Source of the DNA: an uncultured Alistipes sp. | GTDB taxonomy: Bacteria > Bacteroidota > Bacteroidia > Bacteroidales > Rikenellaceae | Direction of reading: 5' to 3' | Length of the DNA: 60,346 bases | Assembly (NCBI GenBank): GCA_944320985.1 | Contig: CALUJN010000051.1 | Span: forward strand, 1-60,346 | Shown: positions 48,000-57,127 of the stretch, one piece after another | How positions within the stretch are numbered: the stretch's first letter is position 1 | Layout of the letters: the number at the start of each line of letters is the position of its first letter | Position numbers and translations under genes: made by a program | The notes under the pieces: model-generated | The model's database searches: none | What the model was told of the DNA's origin: nothing | The model's input: only the letters and a program-made list of their open reading frames with translations

Positions 48000-49535
48000 T
48001 CAATAACCGTAATTCTGTTTCAACAGGGGATTGGTCTGTCTGGCCGAGAAGGGAATCGGCATCAGGTAGTTGTGCTGGGCCACATTGGTCGCACGGCCTG
48101 CTACCAGCAACCTTTCGACCAACACGCCGTGACGCACGTAGTCGAACCACCCGTGTCCCTCGAAACAGAGTTCCCAGCAGCGCTCGTCCAGAATCATCGT
48201 ACGCAACATGTCGGGATCGTCGTTGCAGTCCGCAACCGTATAGGCCTTCGATCCGGCACGGGTCCGCACCCGGTTGATGCCGTAGAGCGTATTCTCCACG
48301 GTGCCATTGTTGTAGGAGGGACCGTAAAGCTCGTTGAGCGCCTCGCTGTACATCAGCAGAACATCGGCATAACGCAAAACGATATAGTTGTCGCCATAAT
48401 CCTTTCCATCCACGGCCTTGTACTGCTTGTCGGAACCTTCGTGAATGTCGGAGAGGAACTTCCGGACAAAAGGATAGGGAAGAATCGCCGACGGCATGGT
48501 CACGAGGGCATCGTTCTCATCCAGGTAAGAGACCAGGAACGTGGCTGCCTTCCGGTCATCATCCGGGAAATTCTCGTAGAAGAGCTTCTCCACGGCATAG
48601 GTCTTCCACTCGACGGCGGCCAGTTTCGAGCCCTTCGGTACGAAACGCGGCGTCTTGGTCGTCCCCACACCGCCGCTGTAGCCGCCGGCGCCATCCAGAT
48701 ACTGGATGGAGAAGATATCCTCGACAAGGTTCTCATTCTCATCCTCGTAGATGTCCGCGAAGTTCTCGAACAGATCGAACAGCCCCGACTGGATCACCTC
48801 CAGACACAGATCGGCCGTATTCTTGTAATATTTCGAATCGCCCTTGATCAACTCTCCGGTCAGGGGATCCTCCCGGTAGCCGGCCATCGTAAGATAGACC
48901 TTCGCCAACAGCGATTTCGCTGCCCAACGCGTAGCCCGGCCCACATCCGCACCTTCGTAGGCATCCGGAAGATTCTCGCAGGCAAACTCCAGATCGGTGA
49001 TGATCTGTTCGTAGATCTTGTCGCTCGGAACCTGCTCCACAAGCATCTCGTCGACGTTCGTCGTCGTTTTCGTGATCAGCGGGATGTTCCCGAAGAAACG
49101 GACCAGGTGGAAGTAGTTCAACGCCCGAATGAACGAGGCCTCGCCCAACACCCGATTCTTGACGACAGGATCCATGTCGATGGCCGGAACCCGTTCCATC
49201 ACGAGATTCGTCTGTGCGTTGACCTTCCAGGCCGCATTCCAGAACGTCTTGACATTATCGTCCGTATTGTTAAGGTTATTGTAATTGTCCAGCGGGTTGT
49301 TCCACTCGGTAAGCATCATGTCGGAGGGCCCGTCCGCCATGAGCATGTAGGTGTTGTCGTAATAGGTTTCACCGGCCAGCAGCGAATAGGCCGCATTGAC
49401 CGCCATGATGGCATCCTCCTCGGTCTTGAACGAATTCTCGACCGAGATCTGACTATACGATTTCTCCTCCAGAAACTGTTCGTGACAGCCCGCACAAACA
49501 CCTATAACGAAAATACTAAGTATTGTCTTTTTCAT
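48000..49535 (-). CDS. SusD/RagB-family nutrient-binding outer-membrane lipoprotein
   Basis: The 511-residue protein has a short lipoprotein signal (VIGVCAGC, Cys16) and the SusD TPR-like helical body: ALNYFHLVRFFGNIPLITK, TRWAAKSLLAKVYL, YIVLRYADVLLMYSEALNE, and the C-terminal ERCWELCFEGHGWFDYVRHG. It binds the glycan and caps the SusC transporter encoded 55 nt upstream. Its sequence does not reveal the ligand. Confidence 0.95.
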   Translation of the reverse strand: MKKTILSIFVIGVCAGCHEQFLEEKSYSQISVENSFKTEEDAIMAVNAAYSLLAGETYYDNTYMLMADGPSDMMLTEWNNPLDNYNNLNNTDDNVKTFWNAAWKVNAQTNLVMERVPAIDMDPVVKNRVLGEASFIRALNYFHLVRFFGNIPLITKTTTNVDEMLVEQVPSDKIYEQIITDLEFACENLPDAYEGADVGRATRWAAKSLLAKVYLTMAGYREDPLTGELIKGDSKYYKNTADLCLEVIQSGLFDLFENFADIYEDENENLVEDIFSIQYLDGAGGYSGGVGTTKTPRFVPKGSKLAAVEWKTYAVEKLFYENFPDDDRKAATFLVSYLDENDALVTMPSAILPYPFVRKFLSDIHEGSDKQYKAVDGKDYGDNYIVLRYADVLLMYSEALNELYGPSYNNGTVENTLYGINRVRTRAGSKAYTVADCNDDPDMLRTMILDERCWELCFEGHGWFDYVRHGVLVERLLVAGRATNVAQHNYLMPIPFSARQTNPLLKQNYGY

Positions 49536-49590
49536 AACTGCAATTGATACATAAACGGTGTGACAAAAAACTCCTCACATTCCTCCGTTC

Positions 49591-52500
49591 TCAGAACTTG
49601 ATGGAGAAACCCGCCGACAGAACCTTCGGATTCGGGAAGGCCGCATTGTCGGTTCCGAAGTTCACGTTACTGTCGCTCATGGTGTTGATGTCGGGATCGA
49701 AGCCCGAATAATCGGTGATGGTAAAGACGTTCTGTGCACTGACGAACAGATCGATCTCCTCGATTCCCAGTTTCGGAAGCCGGAACCGATACGACAGCCG
49801 GATGTTCTGCAACTTGACAAAACTGCCGTCCTCCACGTTGGGCATGGTTCCCGTTCCGCCCAGCCGCATGAAATTGCCGTCCGGATTCTTCGTCTCGTGC
49901 CAACGGTCCAGCACATCCCGGGACAGGTTCGACCGCATCGTACTTACCTGCGTATAGTAAGCCTTGGTCTTGTTGCGGATGGAGTTGCCCTGGCTGCCGA
50001 TGAAGAGGAACGACAGCATGACGTTCTTGTATTCGAAATCCCCGCCGAAGTTCCAGATAAAGTCCGGATTCGAGTTGCCCAGGATCACCCAGTCTTCACC
50101 CGAAATCTTGCCGTCGTTATTCACGTCACGGTACTTCACATCGCCGGGTTTGGCGCCGGGCATGATCTTCTGGCCCGTCTCCGGATGCACGTATTCATCG
50201 ATCTCCTGCTGCGACTTGAAGATGCCCATGAAGTCCTGGCCGCGGAACAGACCGATCGGATAGCCCTCCTTCATGAAGATGTCGTCCATCCACAGCTCGC
50301 CGTTCTCGGTATTCACCTCAAGCAGCTTGTTGCGGTTCAGGGAGAGACTGCCGCTCAGCGTCAGGCGGAAGCCGTTCCGGTCGAGCGCCACGCCGCGGAT
50401 CCCGAATTCGAAACCCTGATTCTGCAACTTGCCCACGTTGGTCAGGATCTGCGAATAGCCCGATGTCGAGGGGATGGTCTGGTTGAGCAGCAGATCGTTG
50501 GTCACCTTGTAATAATACTCGGCCGTCACCGAAAGCCGGTTGTTGAACATTCCGTAGTCGATTCCCACGTTATATTGCGAGGTCGTCTCCCACTTGAGTT
50601 CCGGATCGGCCAGGACACTCGAGGCGATACCGTTGACCACGCTGTTGCCGAAGACATATTTATTGATCGCCAGCAACGACATGGATTTATACAGTCCGAT
50701 GTTCTGATTACCGGTCATACCCCAGCTCAGGCGCAGCTTCAGATTGGAGATCGGCCCCACATCCTTGAGGAACGATTCATTCTTCATATTCCAGGCCACG
50801 GCTGCCGACGGGAAGAAGCCCCATTTATGGCCTTCGGCAAATCGCGACGAACCGTCGGCACGCCCCGTCAGCGTCAGCAGGTAACGGTCATCGAACACGT
50901 AGTTGATCCGTCCCAGGTAGGAGACCAGCTGGGAGGCCGTCTTCCAGCTGCTCCCGGGATCGTGCTCCGTCGCGGCACCCATGTTGTTGGTCAGGAAGAA
51001 ATCCGACGGGAAATTCGACGCCGACAACCCGGCCGTCTTGTTGACCTCCTTCTGGATCGAGTAACCGGCCATCAGACTCAGACGATGACGCTTGTCGCGG
51101 AAATCGGAGTCATAGGTCAGGATGTTTTCATTGATGATCGAGGTGTAGGAGCCCACGGAGATCGAGGCGCTGCCGTTCGTATTGCTGCCCGAGACCGTCG
51201 TCCGCGGCGTATAGTTGTCGTTCCGGTTGTTTTTGACGTTGATACCCAGCCGCGAGGTGAAGGTAAAGCCCTTGTACGGCGTAATGACGATCGACAGGTT
51301 CTCGATCATGTTGTCAATCACGTTCGATTGGTCGATCTCCTTGGCGATGGCCACCGGATTCTCCAGCGAATTGGCTCCCGGGAAGTTGTTCTGCATATAG
51401 TTGCCGTTGATGTCGTAGACGGGCAACGCCGGAGACATCTTGATCATGTTGGCAATGGTGCCGTTCGTGGTATCGAAATCCGTATTGTCGCCCGATCCCG
51501 ACCGGTCGGTCCGTCCGAAGCTGAAATTATTGGAGATCGTCAACCACTTGTTTACCTTGTAATCGGTGTTGGAGCGCAGCGAAATCCGGTTGAAATCACC
51601 ACCGATAATGACTCCTTCGTGGTTGTTGTAGTTGGCCGAAAGCATGTAGTTCACCTTGTCGCTGCCGCCGGAGACAGTCAGCTGGTGATTCTGTGCAAAG
51701 CCCATCCGGGTAATCTGATCGAACCAGTTGGTACCCTCTCCGATCTCTTCCGGAGCCGGGAAGTAACGGTTGTCGCCCACGTAGACCGGATCCAGACCCG
51801 TATTCTCGAGGTACTCGTTGTAGATCATGGCGAACTCACTGCCATTCAGCAGATTGAGATCCTTCGGAACAAACTGGAAGTTGAAATAGTTCGAATACTC
51901 GACCTTCGTACGCCCCTTCCGGCCCTTTTTCGTGGTAATCAGAACCACGCCGTTCGAGGCCCGGGAGCCGTAAAGCGCCGTTGCCGAAGCATCCTTCAGC
52001 ACCTCGATGGAGGCCACATCGTCCGGACTGAACGAATTCATGTAGCTCTTGTCGACCGGGAATCCGTCGATGACATACAACGGATCCAGTCCGCTCATGA
52101 GCGAGTTTCCGCCCCGGATGACAACCTCCATCGATCCGCCGGGAGATGCCGAAGCCGTTTTGACCGAAACGCCCGGCACGCGACCCTGCAGGGCCTTGTC
52201 CAGCGACGAAACCGGCATGCTGTTAATCTCCTCGGCCGAAACGGAGGCCACGGAGCCGGTCAGATCGCTCTTTTTCATCGTTCCGTAGGCAACCACAACC
52301 ACCTCGTCCAGACTCTGCGAGTCCTCCTCCAGCACGACCTCCACGGAACCGCCCTTGACAACCACCTCCTGCGTCTTATAGCCCATATAAGAGACAACAA
52401 GCGTCGCCGGAGTATTCGAGACCTTCAACGAGAACTGACCTCCGGTCGAGGTTGCCAAGGCGTTATTGGTCCCCTTTTCCTGCACGACGGCTCCGACCGC

Positions 52501-52629
52501 CGGCTCGGACAGGTCATTCAGCACAACCTTTCCCGTAATGGTTCTCTCCTGGGGTTGTGCAAACAATCCGCTTGTAATACTTAGAAAAACACATATTACA
52601 AGGAAGCAATTAAGAATTCCGGTTCTCAT
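49591..52629 (-). CDS. SusC/RagA-family TonB-dependent outer-membrane transporter
   Basis: The 1012-residue protein has a signal peptide (ending SGLFA-Q), a CarboxypepD-regulatory-like domain (TGKVVLNDLSEPAVGAVV), a TonB-box region (LDEVVVVAYGTMKKSDLTGS), a plug (GRVPGVSV, GGNSLMSGLDPLYVIDGFPV) and a 22-strand barrel ending in FSIKF. It imports oligosaccharides with the SusD partner downstream. It is the first structural gene of the PUL, downstream of the sensor, after a gap of about 100 nt. No clear housekeeping promoter is seen there, which fits activation by the HTCS. Confidence 0.96.
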   Translation of the reverse strand: MRTGILNCFLVICVFLSITSGLFAQPQERTITGKVVLNDLSEPAVGAVVQEKGTNNALATSTGGQFSLKVSNTPATLVVSYMGYKTQEVVVKGGSVEVVLEEDSQSLDEVVVVAYGTMKKSDLTGSVASVSAEEINSMPVSSLDKALQGRVPGVSVKTASASPGGSMEVVIRGGNSLMSGLDPLYVIDGFPVDKSYMNSFSPDDVASIEVLKDASATALYGSRASNGVVLITTKKGRKGRTKVEYSNYFNFQFVPKDLNLLNGSEFAMIYNEYLENTGLDPVYVGDNRYFPAPEEIGEGTNWFDQITRMGFAQNHQLTVSGGSDKVNYMLSANYNNHEGVIIGGDFNRISLRSNTDYKVNKWLTISNNFSFGRTDRSGSGDNTDFDTTNGTIANMIKMSPALPVYDINGNYMQNNFPGANSLENPVAIAKEIDQSNVIDNMIENLSIVITPYKGFTFTSRLGINVKNNRNDNYTPRTTVSGSNTNGSASISVGSYTSIINENILTYDSDFRDKRHRLSLMAGYSIQKEVNKTAGLSASNFPSDFFLTNNMGAATEHDPGSSWKTASQLVSYLGRINYVFDDRYLLTLTGRADGSSRFAEGHKWGFFPSAAVAWNMKNESFLKDVGPISNLKLRLSWGMTGNQNIGLYKSMSLLAINKYVFGNSVVNGIASSVLADPELKWETTSQYNVGIDYGMFNNRLSVTAEYYYKVTNDLLLNQTIPSTSGYSQILTNVGKLQNQGFEFGIRGVALDRNGFRLTLSGSLSLNRNKLLEVNTENGELWMDDIFMKEGYPIGLFRGQDFMGIFKSQQEIDEYVHPETGQKIMPGAKPGDVKYRDVNNDGKISGEDWVILGNSNPDFIWNFGGDFEYKNVMLSFLFIGSQGNSIRNKTKAYYTQVSTMRSNLSRDVLDRWHETKNPDGNFMRLGGTGTMPNVEDGSFVKLQNIRLSYRFRLPKLGIEEIDLFVSAQNVFTITDYSGFDPDINTMSDSNVNFGTDNAAFPNPKVLSAGFSIKF

Positions 52630-52729
52630 ACATGTTTTTAATTAGAGTTTAGATTGGTTTCGTAAAGGTCGTCATAAACAACCCGCCCTGCGCAACCGGA
52701 TTAATCAAAAACATGTCCGGATTCATCAT

Positions 52730-55700
52730 TTATCTCCGTTGATTATCGCGATACTCCGCCGGGGAGATTCCGAACTCCTCTTTAAATATTTTTGTAAAAT
52801 AGGTCCGGTTGCTCATGCCGATGCGATCCATGATCTCCGAAAGGTTGCAGTCGGAATCCCGCAACAGCTGGGCCGCCCGGTTCAGCCGGATGCAACGGAT
52901 GAACCCGTTGATGCTCTTTCCGGTCACGGCATGAATTTTCCGGTAGGTCTGCTGGTGGGAATATCCCAGGTGCTTGCACAAGAGTTCGACATCCAGCTCC
53001 GGATTGTCCATGTGTTGTTCGACGATCTTGACAAAATCATGGACGAATCGCTCCTCGCGCGATTCAAACTGAACGCTGGCGGGCTGTTGCAACACCTGAA
53101 GCCGAATCTTCTCCTGGAACTTCTTGCGATCCGAGAGAATGCCGGCAATGCGCAGCCGAAGCACCGAAATCGAGAAGGGTTTGGTCATATAGGTCGTGGC
53201 GCCGACCTCCAGACTCTCCTTCAGTTTCATCTCCTCGCTCAACGCCGTCAGCAGAATCAGGGGGATATGTTCCGTCTGGAACTCCCCTCTCACCTTGCGT
53301 GCCAACTCCAGGCCGTCCATCCCGGGCATCACGATATCGCTCAGGATCAGATCGGGAATCCGGCTCCGGATCAGCTCCCAGCCAGTCGTTCCATCCTCGG
53401 CCAGCAGGATGTTATAGAGATCCTGAAGGTTCACCTTCAGATACTCCCGCATGTCGGGATTGTCCTCAACCACCACAAGAAGCGGTTTCTCCTTGTCTTC
53501 CGGCTCCCGGGCATCGACATATTTCTCGTAGACGGAGATAATCGGAAGAAAAACCCGGAAAGTGCTTCCTCGTCCGGGGTCCGAAGCGACCTCGATCCGC
53601 CCGTTGTGCATCTCCACAAACTGTTTGACGATGTTCAGGCCGATCCCGGTTCCCTGCTGATCCGCAACCTGGGTCCGGGGCGACTGATAGAACTTCTCGA
53701 AAATCCGGTCGAGCTCCTCGGGGGCAATGCCGATTCCCGAATCCTTCACCTCGATGCAGACCTGCTCCTGCGTCTCCCGGTCCCTGGAGACCAGCACCGA
53801 AACCTCGCCATACTTCGGCGTAAACTTCAACGCATTGTCAATCAAATTGTAGAGAATCTCCTCCAACTTCTCCTCATCGAACATCATCAGCACGGAATCC
53901 ACCTCGGAGACAAACGTCAACCGGACCTGCCGCTGCTCGGCACTGACCGCAAAGGTCTCGACGATGTTCCGCACGAACGGAACCAGCTCCCCCAGTTGCG
54001 GATGGAACTTCATCTCATTGTTTTCCAGCTTGCAAAGGTTCATGATATGCTCCACGAGCCTGCGCAGACGCATGACGTTCTTATGCATGATCCGGAGCTG
54101 CACGCTCATCCGCTCATTGGTCTGCAACTCCTCGGAAAGCACCTCGACAGGTCCCAGGATCAGAGACAACGGGGTCTTGAATTCGTGAGAGACGTTGGCA
54201 AGGAACTGCATCCGCATGGCATTCAGCGAGCGGAGACTCTCCTGCTTGAGCCGTTCGCTCTGACGCCGTTCCAGAACCCGGATCCGCCACCGGATAATGA
54301 AGGTAACGATCCCCAAAAAGAGCAGCAACAGCAAAACATAAAGCGCATACGCCCAAGGTTGACGCCACCACGGATACGAGACCCCGATCTCCAACCGGGC
54401 CACCCGATCGGACCATACGTCGTCCTCGTTCGCGCCGCAAACCTCAAACACATACTCCCCGGGCGGAATATGCTGATACTCCACCGTATTGGCCCCGTCA
54501 ATATTGCAGATCCACGCCTCGTCGAAACCCTTCAACCGGTATTTGTACTTGTTGTTGGCCGCATCCGGATAGTTGAGCAGGGCAAATTCGATCTTGAGGC
54601 CCCGGTTGTCGTAATTCAAGGCAATCCGCCGATCGCTGGTCTGTTGGAGCGAATCGCCGGCAATGACCCGGGTGATGACCATGTCGGCCAAAATACGTTC
54701 CCTGGTGATCTTCCGCTTGTCGATCTTCACATATTGGCCGTATCCTCCCACAATCACATTCCGTTCCGTGCAGACGATGCATTGCGGAGTCTCTCCGTCG
54801 AAGGGCACATCCTTTATGTAGTCATATCGGGAGCAACTCCCGGAGGTCAGGTCGTAGTGATACAGCATCTGCCGGGCCACAATCCACAGGCTGTTTCCAT
54901 CCAGAGCCAGATCCACCACCGAAATCTTGTTGTTGCTGACGGGAAGCGGCGAGAACGTTCCAGACTCCTGCTCGTAGCAGAAAATCCCGTAAGGCGTACC
55001 GAAGAAGATCCGCCCGCCGGCAACCTTCATCGCCGTAATGTTGCTGAAATCGGAACTGCCCTCCACGAAGGACGACCGGCCGTCAAGCGTATGATAACAG
55101 TAGATGCCATTGTTGGCTCCCAGCCATAGAAGATCCCGGTCGAATCCCGATACCAGAATCTCCGTATTGGAGCGGTTGAACAGGGGGTTGTCCACACGCA
55201 TTCTTTTCAACCGATAACGGTTGTGTTCCGATATGACCTTGAGAACCCCCTTGTCATCCACAACCCAGATATTCCCGTCGGAGGTCTGATGAATCCCCCG
55301 CACATACTTGTCATCGACGCCCTGCAGCTCCATGACCCGGAATGTTTCCGGATCGATGCAGTTGATCCCGTTCAGCGTTCCGATCCATATCCGCCCTTGA
55401 GCATCCTCGAAAACGACCGTCGAGTTGTTATGCCGCAGATGGGCCTCCGTATCGAAAAGTTTCAAAAGACGACCGTCCCGGCAGCACAGCACGCCATTGG
55501 TCGTGGCAATCCAGACCCGATTCCGCGTATCTTCGCCGATATCCCGCATCGTCGCATAGAGGGAATTGTCCGAATAGGTGAACAGCTGACCTCCGATTCT
55601 CTCGGAGAGGTTGATTCGGGAGACGCCCCGGTTGGTTCCCAACCAGATCAAACGGTTCTCCCGATCCAGGAAAATATCGGAGATGATGTTGTCCGACAAA

Positions 55701-56626
55701 GAGTGACGCGTCTCCGCCTCGTGAAAATAATGAACCACCGAGAGATCCTTCAGATTCAACAGGTTCAGTCCGTTGTCGGTACCCAGCAGCACCAGCGAGT
55801 CCGACAGATACTTTACGCACTTCATGCTGTTGTTGGAGAGATTGCACGTGGCACCCTTCCGGAAGACCCGATACGCCAGCGACTGGATATTGATCAGACT
55901 CAGGCCTGTTTCGTGGCCGATCAGCAATTCATCCGGCCGCCCCGGAATCCGCTCGAACGACAGCACCAGATTATTGACCGGATCCGTCGCCCGACGGTCA
56001 AGAGTCCGGATAAACTCGATTTTGCTGTTCGAAGGGGTAAACCGATAACAACCGTTGTAGGTTCCGACCCAGATACGTCCCCGGCTGTCGGCCTGAAGGG
56101 CCCGTACGATGTTCGAGCTCTCGGCATGGTCGTTGCTGGCAAAAATGACATGGGACTGAAACCTCAGTTCGGAATCCAGGAGCAACAACCCGTCATTGGT
56201 CCCGATGTAATAAGTCCCGTCGAAATAATAGATGGTACGTACACTGATCGGGGAGGCCGGCCCCTTCGTATCGCCCGTCAACGAGATCTCGCTGAACGAA
56301 TCCGAATCCGGATCATAGATGCAAAGTCCGGAGTTCGTACCGATCAGAAGTCCCTTTTCCGAGAGGAAAAGTTTGTTGATCGTGTTATTGTTCAGCTCCG
56401 GCTGCGAATAATAGCGGTATTGATAACCGTTGTATCGATACAGCCCGTTGTCTGTTCCGATCCAGATCAACCCCTTCTGATCCTTGGCAATGCTGTAAAC
56501 CACCCGATGGTTCCAGACCGACTCCGTCATCAAGTTGGAAAAGGCGAAGTCCGCAGCACGCAAAGGCGAATCATGGAACAACAGGATGGCAATCAAAGAC
56601 AAAAAACGAAGGCAAAAGGAGCGCAT
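52730..56626 (-). CDS. Hybrid two-component system sensor-regulator (HTCS)
   Basis: The 1298-residue protein starts at ATG 56626 with a signal peptide (FLSLIAILLFHDSPLRA). Two beta-propellers of Reg_prop repeats (GLIWIGTDNGLYRYNGYQY) and a Y_Y_Y domain form the periplasmic sensor. One membrane helix follows (ALYVLLLLLFLGIVTFII). The cytosolic part has the His-kinase (His814 in NVSHEFKTPL), ATPase, receiver (Asp1097 in LILSDIVMPGMDG) and an AraC-type DNA-binding domain at the end. It senses the glycan and switches on the SusC operon. An earlier in-frame start is excluded because the promoter lies inside it. Confidence 0.95.
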   Translation of the reverse strand: MRSFCLRFLSLIAILLFHDSPLRAADFAFSNLMTESVWNHRVVYSIAKDQKGLIWIGTDNGLYRYNGYQYRYYSQPELNNNTINKLFLSEKGLLIGTNSGLCIYDPDSDSFSEISLTGDTKGPASPISVRTIYYFDGTYYIGTNDGLLLLDSELRFQSHVIFASNDHAESSNIVRALQADSRGRIWVGTYNGCYRFTPSNSKIEFIRTLDRRATDPVNNLVLSFERIPGRPDELLIGHETGLSLINIQSLAYRVFRKGATCNLSNNSMKCVKYLSDSLVLLGTDNGLNLLNLKDLSVVHYFHEAETRHSLSDNIISDIFLDRENRLIWLGTNRGVSRINLSERIGGQLFTYSDNSLYATMRDIGEDTRNRVWIATTNGVLCCRDGRLLKLFDTEAHLRHNNSTVVFEDAQGRIWIGTLNGINCIDPETFRVMELQGVDDKYVRGIHQTSDGNIWVVDDKGVLKVISEHNRYRLKRMRVDNPLFNRSNTEILVSGFDRDLLWLGANNGIYCYHTLDGRSSFVEGSSDFSNITAMKVAGGRIFFGTPYGIFCYEQESGTFSPLPVSNNKISVVDLALDGNSLWIVARQMLYHYDLTSGSCSRYDYIKDVPFDGETPQCIVCTERNVIVGGYGQYVKIDKRKITRERILADMVITRVIAGDSLQQTSDRRIALNYDNRGLKIEFALLNYPDAANNKYKYRLKGFDEAWICNIDGANTVEYQHIPPGEYVFEVCGANEDDVWSDRVARLEIGVSYPWWRQPWAYALYVLLLLLFLGIVTFIIRWRIRVLERRQSERLKQESLRSLNAMRMQFLANVSHEFKTPLSLILGPVEVLSEELQTNERMSVQLRIMHKNVMRLRRLVEHIMNLCKLENNEMKFHPQLGELVPFVRNIVETFAVSAEQRQVRLTFVSEVDSVLMMFDEEKLEEILYNLIDNALKFTPKYGEVSVLVSRDRETQEQVCIEVKDSGIGIAPEELDRIFEKFYQSPRTQVADQQGTGIGLNIVKQFVEMHNGRIEVASDPGRGSTFRVFLPIISVYEKYVDAREPEDKEKPLLVVVEDNPDMREYLKVNLQDLYNILLAEDGTTGWELIRSRIPDLILSDIVMPGMDGLELARKVRGEFQTEHIPLILLTALSEEMKLKESLEVGATTYMTKPFSISVLRLRIAGILSDRKKFQEKIRLQVLQQPASVQFESREERFVHDFVKIVEQHMDNPELDVELLCKHLGYSHQQTYRKIHAVTGKSINGFIRCIRLNRAAQLLRDSDCNLSEIMDRIGMSNRTYFTKIFKEEFGISPAEYRDNQRR

Positions 56627-56659
56627 AGGAGGGTCTTTTATGAAAGTTCGGGCGTCAAA

Positions 56660-56690
56660 CAAAAATAACTTTATTCTTTCAAAGTTCAAA
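56660..56690 (-). promoter_or_regulatory. HTCS gene promoter
   Basis: On the minus strand TTTG (56690-56687), 19 bp, TATTTTTG (56667-56660) matches the consensus fully. Transcription starts near 56655, leaving a leader of about 29 nt, which fixes the start codon at 56626. Confidence 0.75.
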
Positions 56691-56830
56691 CACCCGCCTC
56701 ACTTTTTCCCGGCTCCTTGCGGCTTCGGGAGAGCGTCCTGTTCAGAAGAGGGCTCGGGTTCGTCTCGATCCGGGTGCGTTCGGAGGCAACCTCCTCACCG
56801 CAACAGCTCCGACAAGTGTGACCCGGCAAT

Positions 56831-56863
56831 AAAAAAAGCGGACAATCCGTTCGAATTGTCCGC
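56831..56863 (-). terminator. Terminator of initiator tRNA
   Basis: On the minus strand GCGGACAAT, an 8-nt loop and ATTGTCCGC are followed by TTTTTTT, 2 nt past the tRNA CCA end. Confidence 0.9.
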
Positions 56864-56865
56864 CG

Positions 56866-56941
56866 TGGTAGCGGGAGGAGGACTCGAACCTCCGACCTTC
56901 GGGTTATGAGCCCGACGAGCTGCCAACTGCTCCATCCCGCG
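56866..56941 (-). tRNA. Initiator tRNA-Met (anticodon CAT)
   Basis: The 76-nt cloverleaf has an encoded CCA. The anticodon stem CGGG-CTCATAA-CCCG carries the three G-C pairs diagnostic of initiator tRNA. The first acceptor position is unpaired (C1 against U72), also an initiator feature, while positions 2-7 pair normally (GCGGGA / TCCCGC). The T stem is GGAGG/CCTCC with loop TTCGAGT. Confidence 0.93.
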
Positions 56942-57026
56942 ATATATCTTTCTGTTACCGTCTCAACTCGCCAACGCGCTCGTCAACTCCGCCTCGACAG
57001 GTCCCGTTTTATCGCCTTTGCGTGTG

Positions 57027-57058
57027 CAAAGATAAGTCAAAAAAAACTTTTCTCCAAA
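57027..57058 (-). promoter_or_regulatory. Initiator tRNA promoter
   Basis: On the minus strand TTTG (57058-57055), 20 bp, TATCTTTG (57034-57027) matches the consensus fully. The start near 57022 leaves a leader of about 80 nt to be removed from the tRNA precursor. CTTTGC/GCAAAG forms a small inverted repeat at the start of the leader. Confidence 0.7.
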
Positions 57059-57127
57059 TCGAATTTGCCACACAAAGTGCGCAGCGCATCGAAACGCCCT
57101 TTTTATCAGCCGATTGCCCGGTAAAAA

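Noticed and set aside
56627-56689. Upstream extension of the HTCS protein by 21 codons
   Set aside because: A perfect promoter lies inside this stretch (56660-56690), and the signal peptide begins at the later ATG, so the mRNA would not contain the longer start.
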